Source: Paenibacillus_G sp049942825 (lineage in GTDB: Bacteria; Bacillota; Bacilli; Paenibacillales; NBRC-103111). Taken from it: 64,000 nt of DNA. This document shows, in pieces, positions 17,668-26,779 of the stretch. The stretch lies in contig NZ_CP187970.1 of the NCBI RefSeq assembly GCF_049942825.1, forward strand, positions 3,720,001 through 3,784,000, read 5' to 3'. Made by a program: the position numbers and the translations under genes. The notes under the pieces were generated by a model. The model saw only the letters and a list, made by a program, of their open reading frames with translations. It was not told the origin of the DNA and ran no database searches. Numbering within the stretch: position 1 is the first letter of the stretch; each line of letters opens with the position of its first letter.

Positions 17668-17910
17668 TTATTGATCCTCCAGCGAGGATACGCCGCCCAC
17701 GCGGACCCGGAACTCGCATTCGCTTCGCGAATAGGTAACCCCGTTAATCGTCACGCTGCCCGGTGTGAACCGTTCGATAATGCCCCCATCCTCGACCCGT
17801 ACCGGAATATCGTCGGCCGTTCGCTCCCATACCGAGACGCGGAGCTGGAAGAGAGAGGCGGCGAACAGCTCTGTCTCCGTGTTCAGTGCCCTCGACTCGG
17901 ACATCTCCAT
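17668..17910 (-). CDS. Small conserved hypothetical protein
   Basis: An 80-aa soluble, acidic protein rich in predicted beta strands: LFQLRVSVWERTADDIPVRV, then FTPGSVTINGVTYSRSECEF. I recognise the type from Paenibacillus genomes but know of no function. The ATG at 17910 and the in-frame ATG at 17904 both follow GAGGTGAG; the second has the better spacing (about 8-10 nt). It stands alone, facing the terminator at 17584-17631. Confidence 0.6.
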   Translation of the reverse strand: MEMSESRALNTETELFAASLFQLRVSVWERTADDIPVRVEDGGIIERFTPGSVTINGVTYSRSECEFRVRVGGVSSLEDQ

Positions 17911-18135
17911 CTCACCTCACCCCCCTTATTCTACAGAGTAAGCGGCAATCAATCCACCTGCCATTAGGAAAGGTATGTAGACGAGCCCGATTTATGATGC
18001 TTTTCTGAAGAAGAGGTGAGACTTCGATGAAATCTGGTAAGGAATGGGAGTGCATGTGATACAATGGTGGAAAATGCCTGCCGCTCCCGCATCCGATGCC
18101 GGAGATGGGGAGGCGAATAAGAGGGGGAAGCTTAG

Positions 18136-18993
18136 ATGCTGAACAGCGGCGAGATCCGCGCTTACCTGTCGAGGCTGGGGATTCCCGGAGTACAGCCGCC
18201 GACCTTATCCTATCTGTTTGAGCTTCACCGGGCCCACGTGGAGAAAATCCCATGGCAGACGGTCGATATTGTCGCCGGCCGTCCGGCCTCCATCGACCCC
18301 GCCTCTTCGGTCAGGCTCATGACCACCGGCCGCAGCGGGTACTGCTTTCACCTGAACGGCGCGTTCAGTACACTGCTTCTCTCGCTCGGGTATCAGGTGT
18401 CCCGGCACCGGGCGGGCGTTCAGCCCTTGGGGCAGGAGCCGCGGATCAATTCATTTCACCTTGGCCTTACGGTCACGCTGCCGGAGGAGCCGCAGCAGCG
18501 CTGGATCGTGGATGCGGGGCTCGGGGATATGCCCTGGGAGCCGCTCCCGCTCCTCGCAGGTGAGTATCCGCAGGGACCGCTGCGCTACCGGGTGACGGAT
18601 TCCCAGGTGGCAGGCGGAGGCTGGAGGCTGGAGCACGATCCTTCCGCTTCCTTCGCGGGCGTGGATGTGGCCCCCGAGGTGGAGCAGGACCTTACCGTGT
18701 TCGAGCCCAAGCATGTGTACTACTCCACCTCGCCGGAGTCCCCGTGGATCAACCTGTTCCTGGTCCGTCACCGGCACGCCGAGGGGGCGAACGAGGTGCG
18801 CGGCTGCATCTGGAGCCGGAGGGATCATGAGGGGGAAGTGAAGACGGAGCTCCGCACCAAAGCGCAGTGGCTGGAGGTGCTGGGCGATGTGTTCGGCGAG
18901 CATCTGGTGCACTACAGCGCCCTGGAGCGAGAGGAGCTCTGGAAGCGGGTGTATGGGATTCACGAAGCGTGGAAGCGGTCCAAAGGGCTGTGA
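18136..18993 (+). CDS. nat: Arylamine N-acetyltransferase
   Basis: Transfers acetyl from acetyl-CoA to arylamines and hydrazines by a ping-pong mechanism. At 285 aa it is of usual length. The Cys-His-Asp triad is visible: C70 in TGRSGYCFHLN, H108 in NSFHLGL and D126 in WIVDAGLG. PFE-like KIPWQTVDI near residue 38 replaces the usual P(F/W)ENL motif. AGGGGGAAGC precedes the ATG. No operon partner; the gene is followed by the ileS leader region. Confidence 0.9.
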   Translation: MLNSGEIRAYLSRLGIPGVQPPTLSYLFELHRAHVEKIPWQTVDIVAGRPASIDPASSVRLMTTGRSGYCFHLNGAFSTLLLSLGYQVSRHRAGVQPLGQEPRINSFHLGLTVTLPEEPQQRWIVDAGLGDMPWEPLPLLAGEYPQGPLRYRVTDSQVAGGGWRLEHDPSASFAGVDVAPEVEQDLTVFEPKHVYYSTSPESPWINLFLVRHRHAEGANEVRGCIWSRRDHEGEVKTELRTKAQWLEVLGDVFGEHLVHYSALEREELWKRVYGIHEAWKRSKGL

Positions 18994-19066
18994 AGCCGGC
19001 CGGCCGTGCAGGCAAAAAGGTGTGCTTCGAGCCTGGGGAGCCCGAGTGGATTTTTTGCAGATTTAT

Positions 19067-19095
19067 TTGACAATGGGAGTAGAGTGGTGTAAAAA
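19067..19095 (+). promoter_or_regulatory. Probable promoter of the ileS T-box transcript
   Basis: TTGACA (19067-19072), a 17-nt spacer and TAAAAA (19090-19095). The -35 is perfect and the -10 is weak. It is placed about 30 nt upstream of the T-box leader. Confidence 0.5.
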
Positions 19096-19119
19096 GGAAA
19101 TAACTGAATGATCTGACTA

Positions 19120-19388
19120 CATTCAATGACGAGAAAGAGTACGCTGAATCCCTTGATCCCCAGAGAGTTGGCCCTGCGCTGAAAGCCAACGTTCAAGACT
19201 CAGCCGAAGATCCTCTCCGAGAAGGAAGGCTGAAGAAGCAGAAGTAAGCCGACCCGGGATCCCGCCGTTACAAGGGACGCGTATGATGGTACGCAGGAAG
19301 TGTGCTGAAGGTCGGTGCGTCCGATGCTTCAGAACAAGGGTGGTAGAGCGAGATGGAATCTCGTCCCTTAGGGGGCGGGATTTTTTTG
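19120..19388 (+). promoter_or_regulatory. T-box riboswitch (tRNA-Ile responsive) with terminator
   Basis: Stem I begins around GACGAGAAAGAGTACG, with AGTA of the S-turn. The distal part carries AGAGAGTTGG and TGAAAGCC. The 3' side reads GAAG-ATC-CTC, placing the specifier ATC (Ile) at 19210-19212, in the same relative place as GGC in glyQS leaders. The T-box sequence AGGGTGGTAGAGCG (19337-19350) deviates from the usual ACCGCG ending, but TGGT fits the A discriminator of tRNA-Ile. The terminator ATCTCGTCCC / GGGCGGGAT with seven T ends at 19387. Uncharged tRNA-Ile would favour antitermination and ileS expression. Confidence 0.9.
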
Positions 19389-19436
19389 TTTTTACAGCCT
19401 TTGTCCAAATCAACGGGAGTGGAGTGAGGAAGCGCC

Positions 19437-22400
19437 ATGAGACAAGTCGACGTGAAAGAAAAAGCAAGAACCCGAGAGCTGCGGATCCTGGAGCAGTGGA
19501 AGCAACGCGGTACGTTCCAAAGCTCCATCGATAACCGGTTAGGCAGGCCGAACTTCGTGTTCTACGAGGGTCCGCCCACCGCCAATGGCAAGCCGCATAT
19601 CGGGCACGTGCTCGGGCGCGTGATCAAGGATTTCATCGGCCGTTACAAAACGATGTCCGGGTACCGTGTCATCCGCAAAGCCGGCTGGGATACCCACGGC
19701 CTCCCCGTGGAGCTGGGCGTGGAGAAGCAGCTCGGCATCTCCGGCAAACAAGCCATCGAGCAGTACGGCGTCGCCGAATTCGTCGAGAAATGCAAGAGCA
19801 GCGTATTCGAATACGAGAAGCAGTGGAGGGAGCTGACCGAAGCCATCGCTTATTGGACCGACATGGAGCATCCCTATGTCACGCTGACCAACCCTTATAT
19901 CGAGAGTGTGTGGCATCTGCTGTCTGAGATCCACCGGAAGGGACTGCTCTACAAAGGCCACCGGGTCAGCCCTTACTGCCCCGACTGTCAGACGACGCTG
20001 AGCTCGCATGAAGTGGCGCAGGGCTACGAAGAGGTCAAGGATCTGAGTGCGACGGTGAAGTTCAAAAGCAGGGAAGAAGACGTGATCTTCCTGGCCTGGA
20101 CGACGACCCCCTGGACCCTCCCGGCCAACGCGGCACTCGCGCTGAACAAGGATTTGGACTATGTCAAAGCCAGACAAAACGGCAGCGTATACGTGCTGGC
20201 GGGCAGCCTTGTGGAGCAGGTGCTCCAAGAGGATTATGAGATTCTGTCGACTCATAAAGGAGCGGAGTTCGTGGGCACGGCTTATGAGCCTCCTTTTGGC
20301 TATATCGAGGTGAACGGGGGGCATATCGTCGTCGACGCGGACTACGTCAGCGATACGAGCGGTACCGGGATCGTGCACATCGCCCCGGCGCATGGGGAAG
20401 ACGATTACCGTACGTGCCGCCAGCATGGTGTGGAATTCGTTAATGTCGTTAACCTGGCGGGCCGGTATACCGATTCGGTCACCGATTTCGCCGGCCGCTT
20501 CGTCAAGGACTGCGATGTGGATATCGTGAAGAGCCTGGCGGAGCGCGGTCTGCTGTATGCCAAGGAGCGGTACCAGCACAGCTATCCCTTCTGCTGGCGC
20601 TGCAAGTCACCCCTGCTCTACTATGCGATGGAGAGCTGGTTTATCAAGACCACGGCGGTCAAGGAGCAGCTGATCGAGAACAACCGCAAAGTGGAGTGGT
20701 ATCCTTCCCATATCCGCGAAGGGCGCTTCGGCAAGTTTCTGGAGGAGCTTGTGGACTGGAACATCAGCCGGAACCGGTATTGGGGAACGCCGCTCAACAT
20801 TTGGCAGTGCCGGGATTGCGGAGCCGAGTATGCGCCGGGCAGCCTGCAGGATCTGCGCGAGCGGTCCACCGCGCCTGTCGCGGACAGCCTGGAGCTGCAT
20901 AAGCCTTACGTGGACGAGGTTCACCTGCGCTGCTCCTGCGGGGGCACTATGGACCGGACGCCGGAAGTGATCGACGTGTGGTTCGACAGCGGCTCGATGC
21001 CGTTCGCCCAGTACCATTATCCCTTTGGCGACTCCAAGCTGTTCGGTGAGCAGTATCCTGCGGATATGATCTGCGAGGGCATTGACCAGACGCGGGGCTG
21101 GTTCTACAGCCTGATGGCCGTATCCACGCTGTATAACGGACAGCTGCCGTACAAGGCGGTCATCTCAACGGGTCACGTCCTCGACGAGAACGGCCTCAAG
21201 ATGTCGAAGAGCAAAGGGAATGTGGTGGACCCGTGGGAGATCATTGAAGAATTCGGCGCGGATGCCTTCCGCTGGGCGCTCCTCTCGGACAGCGCGCCGT
21301 GGAACAGCAAGCGGTTTTCGAAGAGCATTGTGGCCGAGGCGAAGTCCAAGGTGATCGATACGATCCACAATACGCATGCGTTCTATACGCTTTATGCCGC
21401 GATCGACCGCTATGACCCGGATGCCTATCCGCCGCGGGTTTCCAGCAATGAGCTGGACCGGTGGGTGCTGTCCAGGCTGAATACGACCCTGCAGAGCGTG
21501 GAGAACGGGCTGGAATCCTATGATTTTCTGAACCCGGCGAAGCAGATGGAAGCCTTTGTCGATGAGCTCAGCAACTGGTACCTCCGCCGCTCGCGCGACC
21601 GCTTCTGGGGCAGTGACATGACGGAGGACAAAGTATCCGCCTACCAGACGCTCCGCGAAGTGCTGCTGGTGCTGGCGCGGATGATCGCGCCATATACCCC
21701 GCTTCTGGCTGAAGACGTATTTGGCAGCTTGGGCGGCGGAGACAGTGTGCATCTGGCCGACTATCCGAAGGTGAACGGGGGGACGATCGACACAGGGCTC
21801 GAAAGCGACATGGAAACCGCCCGGCAGATCGTTGAGCTGGCACGGAACATCCGCAGCGAGTCGGGGATCAAGACTCGGCAGCCGCTGTCCGAGCTCATCG
21901 TCTCGCTTGACCGGGAATTTCAGCTGAAGGCGTTCGAAGCCGTCATCAAGGATGAAATCAACGTCAAGACCATCCGGGTGGAGCACAGTGAGGGCTCGTT
22001 CGTCGAATATCAGCTGAAGCTGAACCTGAAGGCAGCCGGTAAAACGTACGGAAAGCGGGTCGGCGCCATTCAGGAGCATCTGAAAGGACTGTCGGCAGCG
22101 GATGCGAAGCTGGCGGTGGAACGAGGCTGGCAGGACGCGGAGATAGCCGGCGAATCCGTTCGTCTGACGCTGGATGAACTGCTGGTGGAGAAGCGGGGCA
22201 AGGCCGGATTCGCCTCCGCGTCGGGGTACGGGATCCACGCGGCACTGAATACCGCGATCACGGAGGAGCTGGAGCAGGAAGGCCTGGTGCGTGAGGTGAT
22301 CCGCGGCATTCAGGATTACCGCAAGAGGCTGCAGCTGCCCATCGAGAAGAGGGTGGTCCTCACCCTGGATGTCGAAGCTCCGCTGAAGGAGGCTTTGGAC

Positions 22401-22517
22401 CGGTTCCGCCACCTGCTGGAGGAGAATGTCCTGCTGGCCGAGCTGCGGTATGCGGCATCACCGGTTATGGAAGAGATCGTCTTCGGAGAGCATCGGTTCC
22501 GGCTGCGGATCGAGTAG
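19437..22517 (+). CDS. ileS: Isoleucyl-tRNA synthetase, IleS2-like (eukaryotic-type)
   Basis: Charges tRNA-Ile. At 1026 aa it is longer than the usual Firmicute IleS1 (about 920). The N-terminus and signature region GPPTANGKPHIGHVLGR resemble the eukaryotic-like IleS2 type, which includes mupirocin-resistant enzymes. HIGH is at residues 54-57 and is canonical, not the swapped variant of hyper-resistant enzymes. KMSKS is at 588-592. The CP1 editing domain (WTTTPWTLPANAALAL) and the Cys-rich WRCKSPLLYY and DCGAEY elements are present. AGTGGAGTGAGG precedes the ATG. Regulated by the T-box upstream. Confidence 0.93.
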   Translation: MRQVDVKEKARTRELRILEQWKQRGTFQSSIDNRLGRPNFVFYEGPPTANGKPHIGHVLGRVIKDFIGRYKTMSGYRVIRKAGWDTHGLPVELGVEKQLGISGKQAIEQYGVAEFVEKCKSSVFEYEKQWRELTEAIAYWTDMEHPYVTLTNPYIESVWHLLSEIHRKGLLYKGHRVSPYCPDCQTTLSSHEVAQGYEEVKDLSATVKFKSREEDVIFLAWTTTPWTLPANAALALNKDLDYVKARQNGSVYVLAGSLVEQVLQEDYEILSTHKGAEFVGTAYEPPFGYIEVNGGHIVVDADYVSDTSGTGIVHIAPAHGEDDYRTCRQHGVEFVNVVNLAGRYTDSVTDFAGRFVKDCDVDIVKSLAERGLLYAKERYQHSYPFCWRCKSPLLYYAMESWFIKTTAVKEQLIENNRKVEWYPSHIREGRFGKFLEELVDWNISRNRYWGTPLNIWQCRDCGAEYAPGSLQDLRERSTAPVADSLELHKPYVDEVHLRCSCGGTMDRTPEVIDVWFDSGSMPFAQYHYPFGDSKLFGEQYPADMICEGIDQTRGWFYSLMAVSTLYNGQLPYKAVISTGHVLDENGLKMSKSKGNVVDPWEIIEEFGADAFRWALLSDSAPWNSKRFSKSIVAEAKSKVIDTIHNTHAFYTLYAAIDRYDPDAYPPRVSSNELDRWVLSRLNTTLQSVENGLESYDFLNPAKQMEAFVDELSNWYLRRSRDRFWGSDMTEDKVSAYQTLREVLLVLARMIAPYTPLLAEDVFGSLGGGDSVHLADYPKVNGGTIDTGLESDMETARQIVELARNIRSESGIKTRQPLSELIVSLDREFQLKAFEAVIKDEINVKTIRVEHSEGSFVEYQLKLNLKAAGKTYGKRVGAIQEHLKGLSAADAKLAVERGWQDAEIAGESVRLTLDELLVEKRGKAGFASASGYGIHAALNTAITEELEQEGLVREVIRGIQDYRKRLQLPIEKRVVLTLDVEAPLKEALDRFRHLLEENVLLAELRYAASPVMEEIVFGEHRFRLRIE

Positions 22518-22583
22518 AGAAGCGCGGGAAAAAAGCGGCCGGCGGAAGACAGAAAGGAAGCAGGCGAGGGAAGACAGAAGCAG

Positions 22584-22728
22584 GAACACGGGGACAGCAG
22601 GAGCGGGTCGGCGATGCAGGAACACGGGGACAGCAGAAGCGGGTCGGCGATGCAGGAGCACGGGGAGAGCAGGAGCAGGTTGGCGATGTAGGAACACGGG
22701 ACAGGAGGAGCAGGTCGGCGGAAGGCAG
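22584..22728. repeat. 36-bp tandem repeat, about four copies
   Basis: Units start at 22584, 22620, 22656 and 22692, each beginning GA(A/G)CACGGGGACAGCAG or a close variant, followed by GAGCGGGTCGGCGATGCAG-like sequence. The period is a multiple of 3, so repetitive open frames arise on both strands, but none has an RBS or recognisable protein. It lies in the 450-nt gene-free stretch (22518-22971) after ileS. An AT-rich patch follows, then a 10-bp hairpin GCGCAGTCCT/AGGACTGCGC (22869-22903), perhaps a terminator for the next minus-strand gene. Confidence 0.8.
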
Positions 22729-22971
22729 GGGGGTGAGTGACCCCGCGGGTCTGCACTTAGTGGACATAATTATTGTTATGTAAACAAATAAGTGCGTTGA
22801 CGAGTCCGCCAAGGTTGTGAGATAACAGCTAGACTCGTTAAGGGGCCTAGCTAGATTAGGATGAAGCGGCGCAGTCCTTACACCGTTGAAGTGAGGACTG
22901 CGCAGGCCATTCATCATGGGGAGCCTTCTCGGGCTGCTGAAGCGCAAGACTGATGCAGGGGAGGAGGCTGT

Positions 22972-23229
22972 TTACTTCGAGCGGCGGACGAAGTCTTCGA
23001 TCATTTCCGGCGTGACAAAGACACGCGTAGGGGAGATGCCCTGTGTCGCGTGGGCGTTGATCTCACCTGTCATGGCGTTGATCGCCTCCACGCTGAACGG
23101 CTTGCCTTCGGCGCAGAGGCGGACGGCTTCGTCAATGGCCTGCTCGCGCCGCTGCTCGAGCTTCAGGAACTGCTCCAGGTGGGCGTTCTGTTTGCGGGTA
23201 TGCTTTGTAATGGCATCATGGACACTCAT
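22972..23229 (-). CDS. DUF2533 (YpbS-like) small protein
   Basis: An 85-aa, soluble, helical protein. It begins MSVHDAITKHTRKQNAHLEQF and ends TRVFVTPEMIEDFVRRSK, with FSVEAINAMTGEINAHA in the middle. This pattern fits the YpbS/DUF2533 proteins of Bacilli, which have no assigned function. The open frame extends far upstream, but that part runs antisense to the Nudix gene; the ATG at 23227-23229 has AAAGGAG 9 nt before it. Confidence 0.65.
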   Translation of the reverse strand: MSVHDAITKHTRKQNAHLEQFLKLEQRREQAIDEAVRLCAEGKPFSVEAINAMTGEINAHATQGISPTRVFVTPEMIEDFVRRSK

Positions 23230-23376
23230 GATCACTGGCTCCTTTGGGCTTGCTGCGCTCATCTTCATTTCATGAAACAGCGCAAAAACTTTACCAACCA
23301 TCATACTACAGACCTGCAGCGGTGACAACGCAGGGGAACCTCGTGTTCGCTGCAGCGAATGACAGGAGGCATACGC

Positions 23377-24018
23377 GTGGGCGTACAGCAGGAACTGTTC
23401 GACATTTATGATAAGGAAATGAATCCCATAGGCACGGCCTCCCGGGAAGAGGTGCATGCAAAGGGACTGTGGCATCGTACGTTCCAGTGCTGGATCTGGG
23501 ATGAGGCGGAGCCGGCAGGGGAGGGTAGCATTCTTTTTCAAGAACGGCATCCCGGCAAGGATACGTTCCCGGGGCTGCTTGATATCTCCTGTGCGGGGCA
23601 TCTGCTGGCCGGCGAGAGCGTAGAAGACGGCGTGCGAGAGCTGCAGGAGGAGCTCGGCGTCGAGGTTCCTTTCGATGCACTCATTTCCTGCGGAATCTTC
23701 GCCGAAGAGGATGAGCTGCCGGGCGGGCGGATGGACCGGGAGTTCTGCCATATCTTTCTGCTCCCGCTCAGCCGGCCGCTGGATGCTTACCGGCTGCAGG
23801 AGGATGAGGTGACAGGCTTGTACCGCATGCCGCTTGCGATCTTCCGCCGGCTGGCCGAAGGGCTGACCCTGTCGGCTGAGCTCCAGGGCGCGACGGCGGC
23901 CGGTGTCCGGCTGGTGCCCTCTGTGCAGACGGTGACGCCGGAGCGCCTGGTCCCGCATACGCCGGCGTATTACCGGCTTGTGCTGGACGCCGTTGAACGG
24001 CTCATCGCCGCGGATTGA
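23377..24018 (+). CDS. Nudix hydrolase
   Basis: A 213-aa Nudix protein. The Nudix box GHLLAGESVEDGVRELQEELG fits G-x5-E-x7-RE-x2-EE-x-G. The preceding FDIYDKEMNPIGTASREEVH, WHRTFQCWIW and FQERHPGKDTFPGLLDIS are typical of the isopentenyl-diphosphate-isomerase-like subgroup (YfcD type). Members of this subgroup hydrolyse nucleotide diphosphate derivatives; the substrate here is unknown. The frame opens with ATG 23359, but AGGAGG inside it lies 7 nt before GTG 23377, which gives a start matching homologues. Confidence 0.85.
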   Translation: MGVQQELFDIYDKEMNPIGTASREEVHAKGLWHRTFQCWIWDEAEPAGEGSILFQERHPGKDTFPGLLDISCAGHLLAGESVEDGVRELQEELGVEVPFDALISCGIFAEEDELPGGRMDREFCHIFLLPLSRPLDAYRLQEDEVTGLYRMPLAIFRRLAEGLTLSAELQGATAAGVRLVPSVQTVTPERLVPHTPAYYRLVLDAVERLIAAD

Positions 24019-24412
24019 GGCAAGTAAACATCACTTCAAGAGCCGGTATCAGGGCACCGTGGCCGGCCGTCAGCCCGCTTATTCTTCCGTTTGCGGGCTG
24101 ACTGACGGCCAGCAGGGAGAACGACGAGCAAAGCATATCGCTTTGGCGAAGACAGGGGGACCGCTGCTCCACATGTCATCGCCATCCGTTTGATATGCCG
24201 CTGCAGAGGCGCCTGCCTAGTTTTCATCGGGCTTTTTCCGCGCAGCTGCCGAGCTCTAACCTTCTTGTCGGATTCCGATGCCCAGCTGCCCGCTCTTGAA
24301 CCTTCCAAGTTAAGCAGCAGGGCGGGTCCAAACCCATTGTACTCAGGCCCTCCGGTTCCGAATGACAGCGGCAGAACCCGCGCATAACCTGCCGGCTCCT
24401 TGCGGCCCCATG
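24019..24412. other. Gene-free stretch between convergent genes with a large hairpin
   Basis: GTCAGCCCGC/GCGGGCTGAC (24069-24078 with 24093-24102), overlapped by an alternative stem GGCCGTCAG/CTGACGGCC (24065-24073 with 24102-24110). This may end transcription from both sides. The remaining 300 nt hold no recognisable gene. Confidence 0.5.
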
Positions 24413-25669
24413 TTACACGATCAGCATGCGGACGCCTTCGATGACGAAGCCGATCAGGAAGCCGCAGATCGCGCCGTTAACCCGGATCCACTGCAGGTCG
24501 TTGCCTGCCTTATCCTCGATCATGGCGATCAATGTCTCATCATCGAGCTTGTCGACATTCTCGCGGACCAGCCGCCCGATCACGGAGTGGTTCTCTTCGA
24601 CGTAATGCATCACCTTGCCGCGGATCCAGCGGTCCGAGGCGGCCAGTGCCGCTTCGTCCCCCCGCAGCTTGTCGACATACCGCATCACGAGCGGCACAAT
24701 ATAGCGCGGGACGAAGTCCGGACGCTCCAGCGCCTCGAGCAGTTTGCCCTGCAGGCCGCCGAGCACGGAGGTGAGCCGATCCGGCGTCAGGAGGGCGCCG
24801 ATCAGCTTGGCCTTCCAGCCCTCCAGGGCGGCGAGCAGCCCTTCGCTGCCGCGCATCGCATCGACCTCGCGGCGGATCGCCCCGAGCAGCTTCTCGCGGT
24901 TCGGGTGACCTTCGGTCCGCAGGCTCTCGATGTTCGACAGGAGCAGGTTCTGCAGGATGCCGCCAAGCTTGTCCTCGTTCACGAAGCCGAGGAACGCGTT
25001 CACCGCGAAGGACATCATGCCCTGCAGCTCGATGCGCTCGATCGCCCGGATGGACATATTGCCGAAGAGCTTGCGCGTCTCCGCCTGGAGCACCCACTGT
25101 TCAGCCTTGCCGAGCAGAAAATCGAGCCCCGTTTCGTCGTGGCGGCTGTTCAAGATCTCATCGGCGGCCAAGTTCAGCAGCGGCTTCGGATCGACCCCCT
25201 CCGCGAGGCGGGTCAGTTCATCCTGCATCCAGGGCAGATACGGATCCCAGGAGAAGCTCCGTACGGCATCCTTCAGCACGCCGGAGATCGCAGCCTGCAC
25301 TTCCTCCCGCTGAATCTCGGCGGCCGCGATATCGAGCGCCTTGGCGCTGAGCCGGAAGCCGGCGATCCGCGCCTCGATGCTCTCCTTATTGAGCAGGTGG
25401 GTCTCGATCATCGAGACGAGCGCATCCGTGACCTTCCCGCGGTTCTTCGGCAGCAGGCGGGTATGCGGGATCGGGATGCCGAGCGGATGGCGGAAGAGGG
25501 CCGTAACGGCGAACCAGTCGGCTAAGCCCCCGACCAGCCCCGCTTCGAAGCCGCCGTGGAGGAGCAGTCCCACCGTGCTTGTCGTATGGAAGGGGAAGGT
25601 AGCGGCTAGGCCGCCGGCCATGACGGCCAGCGAGACTCCCGCCAGACGTCTCGATTGTACTTTCTTCAT
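24413..25669 (-). CDS. DUF445-family membrane protein
   Basis: A 418-aa DUF445 protein. The N-terminal hydrophobic region includes the family signature GFEAGLVGGLADWFAVTALF and HPLGIPIPHTRLLPKNRGKV. A long amphipathic helical region follows, and a C-terminal membrane helix (GAICGFLIGFVIEGVRMLIV) closes the protein. Homologues sit in the membrane of many bacteria without known function. The ATG follows GAGGTG at 9 nt. It is encoded on the same strand as the epimerase-like gene, 237 nt downstream of it, with a hairpin between them. Confidence 0.9.
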   Translation of the reverse strand: MKKVQSRRLAGVSLAVMAGGLAATFPFHTTSTVGLLLHGGFEAGLVGGLADWFAVTALFRHPLGIPIPHTRLLPKNRGKVTDALVSMIETHLLNKESIEARIAGFRLSAKALDIAAAEIQREEVQAAISGVLKDAVRSFSWDPYLPWMQDELTRLAEGVDPKPLLNLAADEILNSRHDETGLDFLLGKAEQWVLQAETRKLFGNMSIRAIERIELQGMMSFAVNAFLGFVNEDKLGGILQNLLLSNIESLRTEGHPNREKLLGAIRREVDAMRGSEGLLAALEGWKAKLIGALLTPDRLTSVLGGLQGKLLEALERPDFVPRYIVPLVMRYVDKLRGDEAALAASDRWIRGKVMHYVEENHSVIGRLVRENVDKLDDETLIAMIEDKAGNDLQWIRVNGAICGFLIGFVIEGVRMLIV

Positions 25670-25705
25670 GATGGTGCACCTCAGCTAATGGGATGGATAA
25701 TAGGT

Positions 25706-25755
25706 TCATTTCCCGGAGCGGCTGCTCATTTCCCAAGGCGGCACAATCATTTCCC
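25706..25755. repeat. Three TCATTTCCC direct repeats upstream of the DUF445 gene
   Basis: TCATTTCCC at 25706, 25726 and 25747, spaced 20-21 bp (two helical turns), 37 to 86 nt upstream of the DUF445 start codon. The spacing suits a DNA-binding protein. No regulator is identified. Confidence 0.5.
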
Positions 25756-25823
25756 GGGGAAGCGCAGGACTCGATCCGTTTTTCGATTTTTCAGACATTT
25801 TCGACATACTGCATCGCGAAGAG

Positions 25824-25882
25824 AAGGGAGCCTTGAGACTTCTTGGCTTGTAAACACCAATCATTGTCTCCTGAGCTCCCTT
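25824..25882 (-). terminator. Large hairpin after the epimerase-like gene
   Basis: AAGGGAGC (25824-25831) pairs with GCTCCCTT (25875-25882), extended inwards by GAGAC/GTCTC with a bulge. It follows the epimerase stop on the minus strand by 25 nt. The following tract is pyrimidine-rich rather than pure T. Confidence 0.45.
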
Positions 25883-25906
25883 GTCTCCGGGAAATATGCA
25901 GTTGGA

Positions 25907-26779
25907 TCAGGCTTGCTTGCGCCCGATGGCCAGCGTCGTCTTCAGGACGCCGCCCGCAGGTACGAACGTCAGCTCGTCTCCCCGGTTGAGCTCATCGGTC
26001 TTGGCCATCCAGGGCTCGACGCAGATGAATTCCTTGCCGCTCACGGACCACAGCACGACATACCGGAACTCGTCCCCGTATGTCAGGTGGATCACCGTTT
26101 GTTCTCTCGGGGAGAACGTAATTTCCCGCTGCTTCGCATCCAGGAAGACGACCGACTCCGGCAGCTGGTCGAGATCGATCACGCGGCCTTCATAGGGCTT
26201 CTCTTGATGATCGTTGTAATCGAAGTACCGGGTGGCGTCCGTCTCGTATGCAATCGCCTTGCGGTCTGCCGCGAAGTACGGATGAAAGCCGGGGTACATC
26301 GGCATTTCTTCGCCCGACAGGTTGTGATATTCCTGGTCGACCGTCAGCTGCCCATCCTTCAGGCGGTAGGTGAAGCGCAGCAGGAAGTCGAAGGGAAACG
26401 AGCTTCTCGTCTCTTCATTGCTCGAGAGGGTCAGTGTGATCGCCGCCCCGTCGGTCGTGTCCGTGCTCTCCACAGTCCAGGAGGAAGTGCGGGCGACGCC
26501 GTGGTTTTTCATCTTGTAGGCCTGTCCCTTCCAGGCATAGGCTCCCTCGGCCAGCTGGCCGGAGATCGGGAAGAGGACGGGAATGCCGCCGCGGATGTTA
26601 GCCTTCTCGTCATAGAAGGTGGGCTTGTCCAGGTAAAGCAGTTCTTCGCCTCCCGTGCCGTAGGAGATCACGATGCCGCCGCGCTCGGGCGCGATCTTGA
26701 ACCAGGATTCGGTGGAAGACTCCAGAGCCTCATAAATTTCATAACCATCGGTATAAGAGCGGATGTCGTATGGTTTCAT
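25907..26779 (-). CDS. Aldose 1-epimerase family protein (galactose mutarotase-like)
   Basis: A 290-aa beta-sandwich protein of the aldose 1-epimerase superfamily. GGIPVLFPISGQL and the His-containing KMKNHGVARTSSW lie in the first half. MYPGFHPYFAADRK carries the second conserved His region, and FICVEPWMAKTDELNRG includes the conserved Glu. The layout is closer to the glucose-6-phosphate 1-epimerase/YeaD-like group than to GalM, so the natural sugar is uncertain. The frame opens nine codons earlier; the ATG at 26777-26779 has AGAGGAGA 8 nt upstream. Confidence 0.85.
   Translation of the reverse strand: MKPYDIRSYTDGYEIYEALESSTESWFKIAPERGGIVISYGTGGEELLYLDKPTFYDEKANIRGGIPVLFPISGQLAEGAYAWKGQAYKMKNHGVARTSSWTVESTDTTDGAAITLTLSSNEETRSSFPFDFLLRFTYRLKDGQLTVDQEYHNLSGEEMPMYPGFHPYFAADRKAIAYETDATRYFDYNDHQEKPYEGRVIDLDQLPESVVFLDAKQREITFSPREQTVIHLTYGDEFRYVVLWSVSGKEFICVEPWMAKTDELNRGDELTFVPAGGVLKTTLAIGRKQA

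Noticed and set aside
22426..22740. A repeat protein encoded by the 36-bp minisatellite
   Set aside because: No RBS; it overlaps the end of ileS, and similar frames exist on both strands simply because the period is a multiple of three.
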